A stretch of 51,131 nucleotides of DNA. Source: Reclinomonas americana ATCC 50394. Taxonomy: Eukaryota; Jakobida; Jakobea; Jakobida. Under the pieces are notes generated by a model that was not told the origin of the DNA, did not search any database, and worked only from the letters and a program-made list of their open reading frames with translations. The DNA lies in NCBI GenBank assembly GCA_048213135.1, contig PS015133.1:138167-189297 (forward strand), in the 5' to 3' direction. Numbering within the stretch: the first letter of the stretch is position 1; each line of letters starts with the position of its first letter. Of this stretch, positions 1 to 12,069 are shown one piece after another. The position numbers and the translations under genes were made by a program.

Positions 1-3000
1 CGACCTGACGTTCCTCATGGAGCTCAACATCGGGCGCATCTTCTTCTCCAACGAGAACACGAGCGCCTACGACCCCTTCATCAAGCGTTCCGATTTGGAG
101 GTGTGCGGCGTGGAGTTCTCGCTCGAGACCATTGACTCGTCGTCCGAGGCCATTCGCGAGACCATCGAAGTGGTGCAGCCGGTGAATGTGAAAGTGTGGG
201 CCGTGGCGAAGCCGGCCTCGGTCCTCGGCTACCCGCACTTGCACGTCAGTGCCGACATTGACCGCATCCGAGGTACCTGGGTTGTGTTGGAAGTTCCCCT
301 TTCTCTCGCTAGTCGCCTCTTCTTACTTTGCCATTCGACAAGGTGTGCTCTCCATTCAAGTCTATGAGCGCCTCACCCACTCGATCGGCGGCTACATCGA
401 CGCGCTGTCCATGGACCAGTCGAAGGCGCCGCAGGAGAAGAAGTCAAAGAGCGAAATGTCACTCGATGTGATGGTGCACTTTATCGACTTTTCTCTGTGG
501 AGCGACTACGTGGCCGAGCTGGCGCTGTTCTACCTGCACACCAAGAACACGCATGCGTTTGCCAGTATTGGACCATGTTGCGTGGACGAGAAGCGAGAGA
601 GACGACAGAGAGAGAGAGAGAGAAGCAGGCAAGAGAATGCAAGACAGTGGCAAGAGGCTGCGAGGTGCTCAGAAGAGGAGAGAGAGACTGTTTAGAAGCG
701 AGAGTGACGAGGGAGAGAGAGAGAAGAGTATGCGTGTGCTTTCCCCCTTTTCGTCACTCGCTCACTCCCACCCTCTTCCTCCCCCCCCGTTGCGCAGCCG
801 GCATCAGCATCTCGGTGGACTCGAGCCTGGAGGTGCTGCTCAACAACCTCAACTTCAACATCCCGGAGCCGTTTATCGAGTCCTTCAATGTGGCGTTGGA
901 GGTGAAGAAGATTTCGGCCGCCGATCGCTCTCATCGCGCGCACGGCATCGTCATCACGGACACCGAGTCGGAGAGTCTNNNNNNNNNNNNNNNNNNNNNN
1001 NNNNNNNNNNNNNNNNNNNNNNNNNNNNNNNNNNNNNNNNNNNNNNNNNNNNNNNNNNNNNNNNNNNNNNNNNNNNNNNNNNNNNNNNNNNNNNNNNNNN
1101 NNNNNNNNNNNNNNNNNNNNNNNNNNNNNNNNNNNNNNNNNNNNNNNNNNNNNNNNNNNNNNNNNNNNNNNNNNNNNNNNNNNNNNNNNNNNNNNNNNNN
1201 NNNNNNNNNNNNNNNNNNNNNNNNNNNNNNNNNNNNNNNNNNNNNNNNNNNNNNNNNNNNNNNNNNNNNNNNNNNNNNNNNNNNNTGTGGGTTCCGGAAG
1301 TGGGCCAGCGACCGACAGCCCGAGTCGGTTGCAGATTGTTGGTGCGTTCGTTTGTGTGTGTCTCTCGGTAATCTCATGCGTTCCACCTCACCTTCTTTTT
1401 TCGTCCTTGTTGCAGTGCCGGAGAACGACGCTCGCGCGCTCTCACAACGTGCTGAAAACCAGCGCAAGCGCATTTTGCATTCTCGTGTGCTCTCCTCCAA
1501 CTCGCCGACCATGTCGCCGGCCTCCATGGCGACACCATCGGCGGCGGCCGGCATGGCCATGCAGCAGCTGTCGCCGGATACTCCCGTGCAGTACACCCAC
1601 TTTCGATTCCTGTTCAAGAACAGCACCGAAGAGGACATGTTGTTCAGCCAGACCGACTCGCAGAATCAATTCCGACTCAACTCTGGGTGCCAGTCGCCAT
1701 TCACGTTCCCGAATCCGTTCCTGCCAAAGCTTGTTGTTGCGTTTTGCAGCAGCACCTGCTCGTGACCTCTCACGCGACATGATGCTGACCCTCTTTTTGC
1801 AGGATTTCTGTATGAACGGCTGGTCACAAGTTTCACAACTCGAGGTGGAATATCCGGGCGTGGAGGAGCTCGTCGTATCCAGCTCGCCGTTCACCGCCAT
1901 GTTCTTCTCAACCACGGCCGCCGTGTCGACGGCGTCGGTTCCAACGACACCCGCTGGTGTGTGCCCTTGTATTATAGATGGTGCCTCTCTTGCTCATGTT
2001 TGACCCCCCCCCCCCTCCCCCCCTCTCTCTCTCACCCTCTTTCAGCATCGTCGGTGGTCGCATCCAACCGTCGCGTGTCACTGCACGCGGCTGGCAAGCG
2101 CGTGCAGCGTGGACACCACTCACGCGGCAATAGCGGCGGTGACGGCTCTGCCTCGCGCTCCATAATCGTGAATGTGGAAGTCAAAGGCATGCAGCGCTTT
2201 GTGGAGGTACATCGGTTGTTGCTGCCATGCTTGCCTGTTTGTGCGGTCGTCGCCCTTGTTGTTTACCCTCGCCTCGCCACGCAGTTCATGTCGTCGTTCG
2301 CGGCGGTGAACAAGACCGATGTGGAGATGCAGTTGCGCACGTACCGCCCAACTGGCGTGCCGCAAACCAACACCATTGTCCACGTGCCGCCTCTCGGTCA
2401 CGCACCGTTCTGCTACAACGAGAAGTGGCCGAATGTGCAGTACCAGCTCAAGCCCGCCGGCGAGTGGGAGTGGAGTCTGCCATTTTCGGTGGGTTCGAAA
2501 AAGTCCGACGTGCAGCTGCTGGTTGTGCGCAGCTCCGATCAGCTGCTGTGTCGCGAGTTCGCCGTCACCTGCCACCAGGACAAGCGCACCGGGCAGACGC
2601 GCGTGATTGTGGTGCCGCCGTTCACTATTTCCAACCGCGCCCCGTTCCCCGTGCATTTTTCGTTCCCCAACCGCGCCGAGTCTGAGTACCGTTTGTGCGA
2701 GTTGCCGCCGCTCTCTGTGAAGACGCTCTTTTTCACACCCGACGAGGAGCCATTCCGCCTGCGCATGGAGCAGTACGACACGTGGTCGCGTCCGATTTCG
2801 CTCAAGAAGCCAGGCACCTTTAACGTTCGCGTCTCGCGCAAGGTCTGGTCGTGGTTGTGCACTGGTGTCGCGCAAAACCCTAATAATAATGTCTCACTTG
2901 TTGATTTTCCAGACACCCACTGGCCAGTGGTTCAAGCAGCGACGACGCAGCGGCAGCATCACTGCCGCGTCGCTGTTATCGCCACAGGATGACCCCGAAG

Positions 3001-6000
3001 CGCACGGCAGCGAACTCCTGTCGCCGTTCACGACCCCACTGGCGAGCAGTAGCAGCGCTGCTGCTGCTGGTGGTTCGACTCCGTCGGCGGGTGTGGTGAT
3101 TGGCAGCGACGGCTCCGTGCTCGCGTGCAAGCGCGAGGGTCAGATTCTCGACGTTACAGTCGACCGGCCATCCGAAGAAGGCGGTCGCACCGTGATTGTG
3201 GAAGTGCCGATTGTGCTCATCAATCACACCAATATTGATGTGATGATTGAGCAGCGTGGGTACGATGCCGAGGCGCAGGTGGTCGCCAGTTACTCCGAGG
3301 CGCCGTTCTCGTCGGTGGTGCCGGGATACATTCTGCGAGTTGCGCAAAGGGGAAGGAACAGGGAGAGAGATGCGTACAGTTCCTGGAGTTTACTTACTTG
3401 CCGCGATTGATGTAGGCACGGGCTGTCCACGGTGGTTGGCAAACCAGTGCTCACGGATGGGGCGAGCCGTTCTCCATCGAGCTGCCGACAATGACGCCGG
3501 TGCGCATTCCGCTCTCTGCCAGCTCCGACACCGAGTACGAGATTCTCGTGCACGTGGTGTCGCGTGGCACGCGCGGTCGTACGGTGACGCTGACGCCTCG
3601 CTTCATGCTCTATAATCGCACGAGCATCAACCTGTTGGTAATTTTCGGTGAGCTCATTCTGCCCTGGTCTCGTTTTTTCGTCATTTTGCTCACTCTGGCA
3701 TATGCTCTTCTGCGTGCGCAGGCACGTTCCACACGCTGCTTCCGGCGCAATGCAACGAGGTTTGTTGTGTGGCCACCGATAACGCGTTCGTCACGGGTGA
3801 TCCGGAGGGCGGTGGGGAGTGGCAGGTGGTCGGCTTCAATGTCACCGACTCGAACGAGGCCATTGTGGAGCTGAACAACACGACCACGGACGCCAGCCAC
3901 ATGATTGCCGTGTCGGTGCGTAAATCCGACAGTGGCACCTCGATTACGCTGCTGGCGTCGCAGCATGCACCGTACGTGTTCTACAATCATACGCTGCGGG
4001 AGATCGAGCTGCGACAGACCACGCCACGACCACGCGTGCTGCGTTTGCCGCCGGGCACGTCGCGCAACTTTTTCTGGACGAATCTGTTGGACGATTTGCA
4101 CGTGCAGATCCGCAGGCGAAGCTTGGGTTCATCGGCCTCGCGCCCCAGTTCCACAATGCTGTCGTCGGCGGCGGTGGTCGTTGATGACGAGGGCGATGAT
4201 CGGCTTCTTGGTGACGGGTTGCGCAGCAGCTCGGCTGATGCGATGGATGGAGATGACGGCGCGATGGTGAGTGGGAGAAAAGGGAGGGAGAGTGAGAGAG
4301 GAAGGAGAGAAGAGAGAAAAAGGAGAGGGAGAGGGAGAGAGATGTGAGGAGTGGAAAAGAGAAAGTGACGGACTCGCAGTTTTGTTGTGTTACTCATGGT
4401 TTGTTTCCATATTGCAGGGTGTCGATCTCGAGCTGGAGGCTGGGTGGAGTGTTCCGTTTGTGGTCGACGAGCTGGGAGTGCTGGACATTGAATTTGAGGA
4501 GAGCGACGACATTATGTTGTCGAGTTGCGTGTTTCTTCCGACTGTCACCTGCAAAGTCATTTTGCCTGACGCCGTTGAATGCTTCCCACAGGACAACAAC
4601 TCGTCGCCGCCATTCATGCCGGGCAGCATTCAAAGATTGTGATCATTGCGCCACCGGAGGTTGCCGCAGGTCGGTCGCTCGAGGACCAGTTGGCCGACGT
4701 GCTCGGCGTGTCGAGCAAGACACTGAGTGCTGTCAAGGTGCGCGTGCCAAGCATCCAGTTGCAGCTGTTGCGTGACGACAAGGAGGAGATGCTGTGTGCC
4801 ACCATTTCGGATGTGCGTGGCAACTGGACACGACGCCCGCCGCAAGAGATTATGCACTTTTCGATTCAGGGTATGTGTTGCAGCTGCTGTGAAGCACTCT
4901 CTGCATATGTCTCACGTGGTGAGCGATTCTCCAGATGTGCAAATCGACAACATGCAACTCAACGCGGAAGACGAGGTGGTCTTGGCGTTCTCTCGCGACG
5001 ATTATCAGCACCTGCGGCCGAATTGTATCGAGCTACTGGTAGAGCGGTCGCTGTTTGATCAGTTCGAGTACATTCGGTGAGGGAAAGGGGAAGGAGAATG
5101 CGATAGAGATGCTTATGCTCTCGTGTCCATAGTCCTCTTCTGTGTGTGTCCATGTTCTAACCCTTCCCCCCCCCCCTTTTCTATCACCAGCTTCCTTGGC
5201 TTCCGCCTGCTGCCGCTGTCGATCCGCGTCGACGGCTTGGTGATTGACGCCATCATGGACTTGGTTCATGTGTTTGACGACGGCACGCAGCAGAGCTCGG
5301 ACGAAAGTGTCGATGTGTTGATGCTGGAGCCGCCGCCCATTGGCACCGTGGAGGGCAGCAAGCGTCTGTACTTTGAGCGCGTGGAGGTGATGCCACTCAA
5401 GCTGGCCGTCACTGTCGGTGCGNNNNNNNNNNNNNNNNNNNNNNNNNNNNNNNNNNNNNNNNNNNNNNNNNNNNNNNNNNNNNNNNNNNNNNNNNNNNNN
5501 NNNNNNNNNNNNNNNNNNNNNNNNNNNNNNNNNNNNNNNNNNNNNNNNNNNNNNNNNNNNNNNNNNNNNNNNNNNNNNNNNNNNNNNNNNNNNNNNNNNN
5601 NNNNNNNNNNNNNNNNNNNNNNNNNNNNNNNNNNNNNNNNNNNNNNNNNNNNNNNNNNNNNNNNNNNNNNNNNNNNNNNNNNNNNNNNNNNNNNNNNNNN
5701 NNNNNNNNNNNNNNNNNNNNNNNNNNNNNNNNNNNNNNNNNNNNNNNNNNNNNNNNNNNNNNNNNNNNNNNNNNNNNNNNNNNNNNNNNNNNNNNNNNNN
5801 NNNNNNNNNNNNNNNNNNNAACCGACTCGCCATTCCTGTTGTGCGTGAGCCAGTGATCATCCACCTCGACGAGTTCACCATGAACAACGAGCACGAGGAC
5901 GCCGCCTCGGCTGTCAATCGGTGCGTGTGTGTGTGTATGTGTGACCATCAACAGAAAACGCGCCTTGTCCTCTATATCTCACTGCGCCACAACTGTGCGC

Positions 6001-7192
6001 AGTGTCGTGCAACAATACACGAAGCGCGCGCTGCGACAAGTGGTGGTCATCCTCGCCTCGGTCGACTTCCTCGGCAGTCCAATGGGCGCGCTGAAGCTGT
6101 TGCGTGACGGCGTCAAGGACTTTATGTTTATGCCGTGGAACGGCTTGATGTACGACGACACACCCGGCTCGTTCTTGGGCGGTGTCCTGCGTGGCACCGG
6201 GTCGCTGCTGAAGCACTCGTCGGATGCGGCGCTGACCACCTTGGTCAAGGTCACACGCTCCTTCTCGCGCCTGGCCGCACGTGTCAGCCTACACGAGCAG
6301 TACTTTACGTACAAGCAGGAGATGGCGCGCAATCACCCGCGCAATGTGTTTGCCGGTGTGAAGCAGGGCACGCAAGAGTTGACGTCGGGCTTTTGGTTTG
6401 CGGCCAGTGGATTCGTGACGCAGACGAGAGAGGGCTGGAGGAGAGCCGGCTGGCGAGGTGCCAGCAAGGGTCTCGGCTATGCCGCCCTCGGCGCGCCCGT
6501 GAAGATTGCGTCGGGGTGTGTCGACTTTGTGAGCAAGATCCTGGAGAGCGTCAAGAACCAGACCGATCGAGAGCGCAAGGGCAAGCGACGTGTGCGCGAC
6601 CCGCTGGAGCGGCAGGAGCGGCAGGCTCGTGCAAAGGAGTTTTGCGTGTCGTTTGTGGAGAGCCGTGGCGAGCTGCCGGTGTTCTTCGACATGGTCCGCG
6701 TGGTGACATCGCGCGAGCACTTGCGCGATCGTGTGTTGGCGCTGTCGAACCAGTCGCTACGGTTCTTCAACCCCGAGCGCCTGAATCAGGAGACGCCCAC
6801 GGCCAACATGACCATTCCTATCAAGGACATTCGGCTGGTGGAGGCGCCGAAGAACTTGGAAATCAACTGCACGGTGCGTCTGTGCAGTTGCTCTTCCCAT
6901 TGCATTCTCACGCATTCTCACCTGTGCATCTTTTGCACGCTCGCAGCTGCACTTTACACGAGCCATCAGTGGGAAGCAGTTGGTGACCATGCGCACGGCG
7001 TCACGCGAGGAGTTTGTGGCGCAACTCGCCAAAGCCTACGAGGACGTGGACGGCTCGCGGCTGGAGGTCGAAACGGTACCCATGTACATTGGGTCAAGTG
7101 TCGCGCACGGCAGCGGCTCGGATGATGCTCTTGGCGGTCCGTCATCGCCCGTGCCCATTGGCGTCAAGGTCGACCGATTCGCCGAGTTGTAG
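1..7192 (+). CDS. VPS13: VPS13-family bridge-like lipid transfer protein, C-terminal part (5' end outside window)
   Basis: Exons by splice site and phase: <1-272, 361-564, 798-978 (into gap), 1286-1341, 1416-1732, 1803-1956, 2046-2206, 2285-2842, 2913-3338, 3416-3647, 3722-4266, 4418-4523, 4592-4870, 4935-5076, 5191-5422 (into gap), 5820-5920, 6003-6873, 6947-7192, ending in TAG. The middle part holds VAB (Vps13 adaptor-binding/SHR-BD) modules, each with its conserved Asn, as in ISNRAPFPVHF, LINHTNIDVMI, LYNRTSINLLV and FYNHTLREIEL. The 6003-6873 exon carries the family's C-terminal helical (ATG2_C/DH-like) region, beginning GSPMGALKLLRDGVKDF, with the motif YDDTPGSFLGGVLRGTGSLL. A PH-like end follows (VTSREHLRDRVLALSNQSLRF). 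Known role: VPS13 proteins move lipids in bulk at organelle contact sites; VAB and the C-terminal modules choose the membrane. The N-terminal chorein groove lies upstream of the window, and two gaps remove coding sequence. Confidence 0.93.
979..1285. other. Assembly gap (N) in VPS13
   Basis: 307 Ns. The exon from 798 runs into it and the exon ending 1341 runs out of it, so coding sequence is missing. Confidence 0.99.
5423..5819. other. Assembly gap (N) in VPS13
   Basis: 397 Ns, entered and left in coding sequence. It removes the segment just before the VPS13 C-terminal helical region. Confidence 0.99.
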
Positions 7193-7273
7193 TAGTTCAC
7201 TATTTTTTATGTACAGGGGGGAGAGAGATAGATTACACGCACATAATACACGATACGATTAACTGTTTGGCAC

Positions 7274-8975
7274 CTAGCCGTGCGGAAAGCGACGCATGAG
7301 CGTGTTGGCATCCGCATCGGTGGCAACATGATGCACGGCAATGGTGGTGCGATCGGAGAGCGGCCGTGGGAAGGCCACTGTCGCCGCGCCGGGCATGTCG
7401 TGAATACGATCGTCGACAATGTGGTGCACCGGCAAGCGATGCCGCACAAACCACCACCCCGTCGTGCAGTCTTCCCACCCGTGCGTGTCCTCCACCGTCA
7501 ACTCGGCCTCGGCGATCCACAACACCAAGTCCATCGTGAGTGTGTACAGGGGGCCACCGGCGTGCATGTACACCTCGCGCTGGGGGCCACGCGAGGCCAT
7601 GCCCAGCGAACCCCAGTACAGGCGCACAGGTGGCAACAGATCCCGCTCACGCTCCAGTTTCACCGTGCGCACAAACGTGTCGGTGTCGCCCTTGCTGACG
7701 TACTGCACGGTGGTGTTGGCGAACTGCTGCGCCGCCCACACGAACCAGCGGTACGTCTTGCCACTCGATTGGTTCTCCTCGCACGGCAAGAACAGCATGT
7801 CGCCCTCGGCGGCCGCCTCGCGAGCGAGCTCCTCAACAAGGGAAGTGGCTGGGCGCGGCTGGCCGAGCACAAACATGACTTGCAGTGTGCCGTCGGGATT
7901 GCGCGTCGGATGGTACACATTCGGGTACTGCAGCCATGTGCGACGCGTGCGCCCACGACGCTCTCGCTCCGCGTCGTACGTGAACACGCCGATGACGTGC
8001 TTCACGCGAGGACCGAGTGCCGGTGGTGCGTGTGGTCCGTCTGTCGCACGCATGACTGATCGGTACCAGCGTGCGGCCGTCTTGGTGAGGGAGGAGAGCA
8101 CGATCTCGGAGGCCGCCGTTGCGTGGCGCACATTGGCGTGGCCACCACTGTCTGGGTCGCACAGGGGCGGCAAAGTACGATATGCGAAGATGCTGGTCAT
8201 CGGCGCAGTGGAAGCCATTGACAGCGAGTGGTGTCTGTCGGTCAGCAGGCGTTCGGTGGCGATGGGGAGGAGGGGTGGTTGGTGGGAGGAAGGGGCGGGG
8301 ACCTGGGTGGGAGGAAGGGAGCGAGAGAGAGTGAGAGTGAGTGAGAGGGAAGTGGGAGAAGGGTGAGAAATAGAGAGGAAACGAGGAGGAAAGCGACAGT
8401 GTGGAGAGAGAAGGTGTTCAAGGCACCTGCCACACACGTAGAGCGTGAAACAAAGAGAGAAGCGAGGGGAGAAGCGACTGTGCGGAGTGAAAAAGTGGTC
8501 AAAAACACTGCAAACTGAGACAGATACGAGAGAACGGGCGACTGAGTGGACAGGGACTGTGTTGAAATGGTTGCAAGCTGAGACGAGAAACAGAGTGACT
8601 GGTGGAGTGACAAAAGGGCTCAAACACACGTTGCAAACAGAGAGCGAGAACGGAAGGAGACACGAGAGAAACGGGGACTCTCATTGTGTATTCTCTCCTG
8701 TCGGTGGTTCCCTCTCCTCCTCTCTTCATTCGCCCTTCATCCTTGTCACTTGTAGCGACACTAAATCTCTCTCCTGACTACGTGGAGTGACAATGGGCTC
8801 AAACGCACGACGCCAACAGAGTGGAAGAAAGATCCAATCGACAGAGAGAGCAAGAGCCAGTGAACGAAGGATGATGCGACCGAACAGGGATACGGGTAAC
8901 AGAGAATGACGGTAGAGAAAGGGAGAACGAGGGGTGAAGAAAGTGAGCAAGGGACAAAACACGCAAGCAACGAGC

Positions 8976-9015
<40 letters not shown>

Positions 9016-11255
9016 AAGAAGAGCGAGACTAGTAAGTTGGAGGTACTTCGTCCTTAGAACACAGTCGGGCCTACTTGCTAGAAACGAGTGCTGACAAGTC
9101 AGCGATCGACCAGTGGCGCTGCACNNNNNNNNNNNNNNNNNNNNNNNNNNNNNNNNNNNNNNNNNNNNNNNNNNNNNNNNNNNNNNNNNNNNNNNNNNNN
9201 NNNNNNNNNNNNNNNNNNNNNNNNNNNNNNNNNNNNNNNNNNNNNNNNNNNNNNNNNNNNNNNNNNNNNNNNNNNNNNNNNNNNNNNNNNNNNNNNNNNN
9301 NNNNNNNNNNNNNNNNNNNNNNNNNNNNNNNNNNNNNNNNNNNNNNNNNNNNNNNNNNNNNNNNNNNNNNNNNNNNNNNNNNNNNNNNNNNNNNNNNNNN
9401 NNNNNNNNNNNNNNNNNNNNNNNNNNNNNNNNNNNNNNNNNNNNNNNNNNNNNNNNNNNNNNNNNNNNNNNNNNNNNNNNNNNNNNNNNNNNNNNNNNNN
9501 NNNNNNNNNNNNNNNNNNNNNNNNNNNNNNNNNNAGAGAGAGAGAGAGAGAGAGAGAGAGAACCAAGAAGAGCGAGACTGAATTGAGGACTTGCCTTGAA
9601 CACATGGGCCACTTGCTGAAACGAGTGCTGCAAGTCAGCGATGACCATGGCGCTGCACTGGAACACAAGACAGAGCACACACCTTGGCGTGCTGTGTTAA
9701 ATACTGGTCAACGATGACCATCATCACCTCGACCGCCGCCAGCATGTACTCGGTGTGCAAATCGGGAGAGAAGCGAGACGTGGGCACATTCCGGAGAGAC
9801 GAGGCAACTACACCGAAAAGAGAATCATGAGCTACAACTCTTCGTTCCGAGCCACGGTCCATTCATACCCTGATCGCGTAGGCTCAGCGGCCACACGGGA
9901 AGCAAGGCGAACCGAAAGGTATCGTCAAAATGAACAGTGTAGCGTATTATCGACAAGCCACCAGGCAGCGGAACTTGCACGTCAAATGGCGCCACTGGTA
10001 TGGCGACACCACGCACCAAATGCGAAGCGCGAGAGAGGAAAAACGGTGAAGGAGGAGGCAACTGTGAAAGCAAGACAAGTGAGCGAGAAACAACTTCACT
10101 CTCTGCCTCTCTCTCACACACACCGGCTTGTTCTCTGCGACTTCCTCCAACATGGCCTCGCGCAGCGCTGCTGAAAAGAAAGGACTGATGCGGTGCTCTG
10201 CCACCAGCTGGGGAACTGCGATGTGTTTCTGTGTGTGTGATCGCTCCATGCGCGAGAGCGCGCTTCTCCACTCTCTGTCATTACGCACCAAGTGCGTCGA
10301 CACCGGCTTGTAGTTCCTCATCCGTCGCACCAGGCACCGTGACTCTCACCTCACGTCCATCGATGAGGAGAGCGATTTCGCGAGACGGGACGGGGCGACT
10401 CTGCAGACGTGAGGGGAGAGGAATGAGGGAAGGATTGAGGGAAGGAGGAGAGAAGGAGGATGGAAGGAGGAGGGAAGGAGGAGGGAAGGAGAGGAGAGAA
10501 GGAGAGGAGAGAAGGAGAGGAGGGAAGGAGAGGAGGGAAGGAGAAGGGAAGGAGAAGGCAAGGAGGAGGCAAGGAGGAGGAGGCAAGGAGGAGGAGGCAA
10601 GGAGGAGGAGGCAAGGAGGAGGAGGCAAGGAGGAGGCAAGGAGGAGGCAAGGAAGGAAGAAACGGATGCAAGGGAGAGGGAAGAAGAAAGGAAGTGGCAC
10701 TTGAGACGGACGAGAGGGGGATAAGGCGCAGGCGAAACAATGAGGAGGACAAGACGAGAAGAGCGGGGGAGGCGAAAAGATGACGCCAGCGAGCAATCAC
10801 TCTTTCACTCACACTTGCATCAAGCGCAGCCCACAGCTGCTCAGCAGAGTTTCCAATAAGAAGCGCTATCTCCGACTGTGCGCTGCTCAAGTCGGGTCGC
10901 GACGCAATCAAGGCCTCGGCTGTGCGCATGCATGCACAATCACCGATGAATGAATGATTGCATGCATATACTCTCTCACACACACACACGCACGCACACA
11001 CTTTTCCCGCTCACCTGCCTCTCTTGCAGTCCTCCTGTCTGCCACTGACACCAGCAGTTTGCCTCCATCAAGCGAGTGGAGAGTGACATACGAGGTCTTC
11101 ATGAGCTGGAAGGGCCACAAGAAGCGGTTGTCGGCGGAACCATACGAATCCTCATCGGAAAAGTCTGCGTCCTCGGTGGCGGAGATGAGTGTGGTGGAGG
11201 AGAAGAAGAGGAGGAAGAGGAGGAGCAGGAAGAGTGAGGCACGATGGTGCCACAT
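7274..11255 (-). CDS. GT31-like (beta-1,3-galactosyltransferase-type) glycosyltransferase, 8 exons, about 632 aa
   Basis: Exons on the minus strand: 11255-11015, 10919-10813, 10400-10289, 10215-10120, 9994-9869, 9807-9683, 9657-9595, 8302-7274; phase is kept at every junction. The start is ATG at 11255, followed by a hydrophobic leader (MWHHRASLFLLLLFLLFF) that could be a signal peptide or type II anchor, as expected for a Golgi enzyme. The stem exons are not recognisable. The last exon has the GT31 pattern: IGVFTYDAERERRGRTRRTW, then VMFVLGQ, EGDMLFLPCEENQSSGKTYR, and QYVSKGDTDTFVR, whose DTD is the likely DxD metal/nucleotide-sugar site. The family transfers galactose or GlcNAc onto glycans; the exact substrate cannot be read. 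The last intron (9594-8303) starts with GC rather than GT and contains an N gap that looks false. An alternative reading is two genes, with the catalytic exon starting at ATG 8218. Confidence 0.7.
8400..8830. repeat. Degenerate minisatellite inside the last GT31 intron
   Basis: Four or five diverged copies of a unit resembling GTGGAGTGACAA..GGCTCAAAC-CAC-GCAAACAGAG are visible near 8401, 8480, 8552, 8603 and 8781, at irregular spacing of about 50-180 bp. The stretch has no GC3-rich reading frame, so it is treated as intronic. Confidence 0.5.
9035..9657. other. Probable false assembly gap flanked by two copies of one locus
   Basis: N run 9125-9534. The bases left of it (about 9010-9124) are an error-laden copy of those right of it (about 9535-9658). 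Both run from a GA microsatellite through AAGAAGAGCGAGACT to GAAACGAGTGCTG, CAAGTCAGCGAT and GGCGCTGCAC, the left copy with many small indels and substitutions. This looks like one locus assembled twice from a low-quality read end. The right copy matches a coding exon (9657-9595) and is probably the correct one. Confidence 0.7.
10430..10690. repeat. Purine-rich tandem repeat (GGAAGGAGGA / AGGAGGAGGCA units) in a GT31 intron
   Basis: Lies between exons 10919-10813 and 10400-10289. Imperfect 10-12 bp units, first GAAGGAGGGA/GAGGAGA types, then AGGAGGAGGCA. In the sense of the gene this is a long pyrimidine tract upstream of the 3' splice site. Confidence 0.85.
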
Positions 11256-11650
11256 GCACTGAGCAATGAATATCCGATTCGGAGAGAGACGGGACGAACA
11301 ACCAATCGTGTACATGTGATGAACAAGCTCCACAACACCAATGAAGTGTAGTGTACACGCTCCAAGAGGGAAAACAAACACGGAGACTGCAACGTGCTTC
11401 ATTTCTCCGCTCGAGCTTGAAGCTCATCGGCGGCCTCGCGATCCACTCGAGCTCTTCCGAAGTCGACCCGTACGACAGAGGAATGGCTTGCGGAACCGGC
11501 ACAGCGGCCGGCTTCATTGCTTGCGCAGCGAGCAGTACATAGGAGAATCGAGATTGCGAAACGATGCTTGCGTTTCTGCGAGAGAAACCACGGCCACTGG
11601 CATAGGATCCACGCAGACAACGCAGCGGGTTCAACCCTTGTAGCAGACAG

Positions 11651-12000
11651 ATGGTCATTGTCGGCAATTGCAAGGGATTTGTGGGTGTTTATCGCATTAT
11701 TGGAATGTGGTGAATGAAGTGTTTTGTTTGTTTTTACTCATTCCTGTCTGCCATTCTGTCACCAGCAAGTGTGAAAGACCTCGACGACCGACGCGTTCGG
11801 CTTCAGTATCGCACCCAGTATTGTGATGTTTCACTTTCCGTCTTTCTCTTTGGCAAGGCAGTGCCCCCTCAATTCCGTTGTCTCTCCTCATCTTCCATCC
11901 CCCCCACAGACAGTTGTTGAGTTGCAAGAGGACAGACAACGAGTTTTTCATTATCTTCAAAACATTCTCTCGAGCTCGTCATCATTATTGTTTGGATTAG
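11651..12000 (+). CDS. Possible short three-exon gene, KOW-like fragment (weak)
   Basis: Exons 11651-11684, 11766-11817 and 11910-12000 join in phase to a 58-residue product starting MVIVGNCKGFVASVKDLDDR and ending at TAG. The second exon has GC-rich third positions, and both introns (81 and 92 bp) are typical of this genome. The VGNCKGFVASVKDL stretch loosely recalls a KOW motif, but this is resemblance only. A minus-strand frame over 11673-11400 (MQLPTMTICLLQG...) also has GC-rich third positions, so even the coding strand is uncertain. The rest of 11256-12069 shows nothing else. Confidence 0.2.
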
Positions 12001-12069
12001 GAGGGCAGTTAACACATGCACGTACTGCATGCTGTACAAGGAAAGCGCGCTGTTTGACGAGCTCACAAC

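Noticed and set aside
8163-8629. Upstream extension of the GT31 catalytic exon as a 451-residue single-exon protein
   Set aside because: The extra N-terminal part is CT-repeat translation; a good acceptor at 8302 in the correct phase explains the boundary better.
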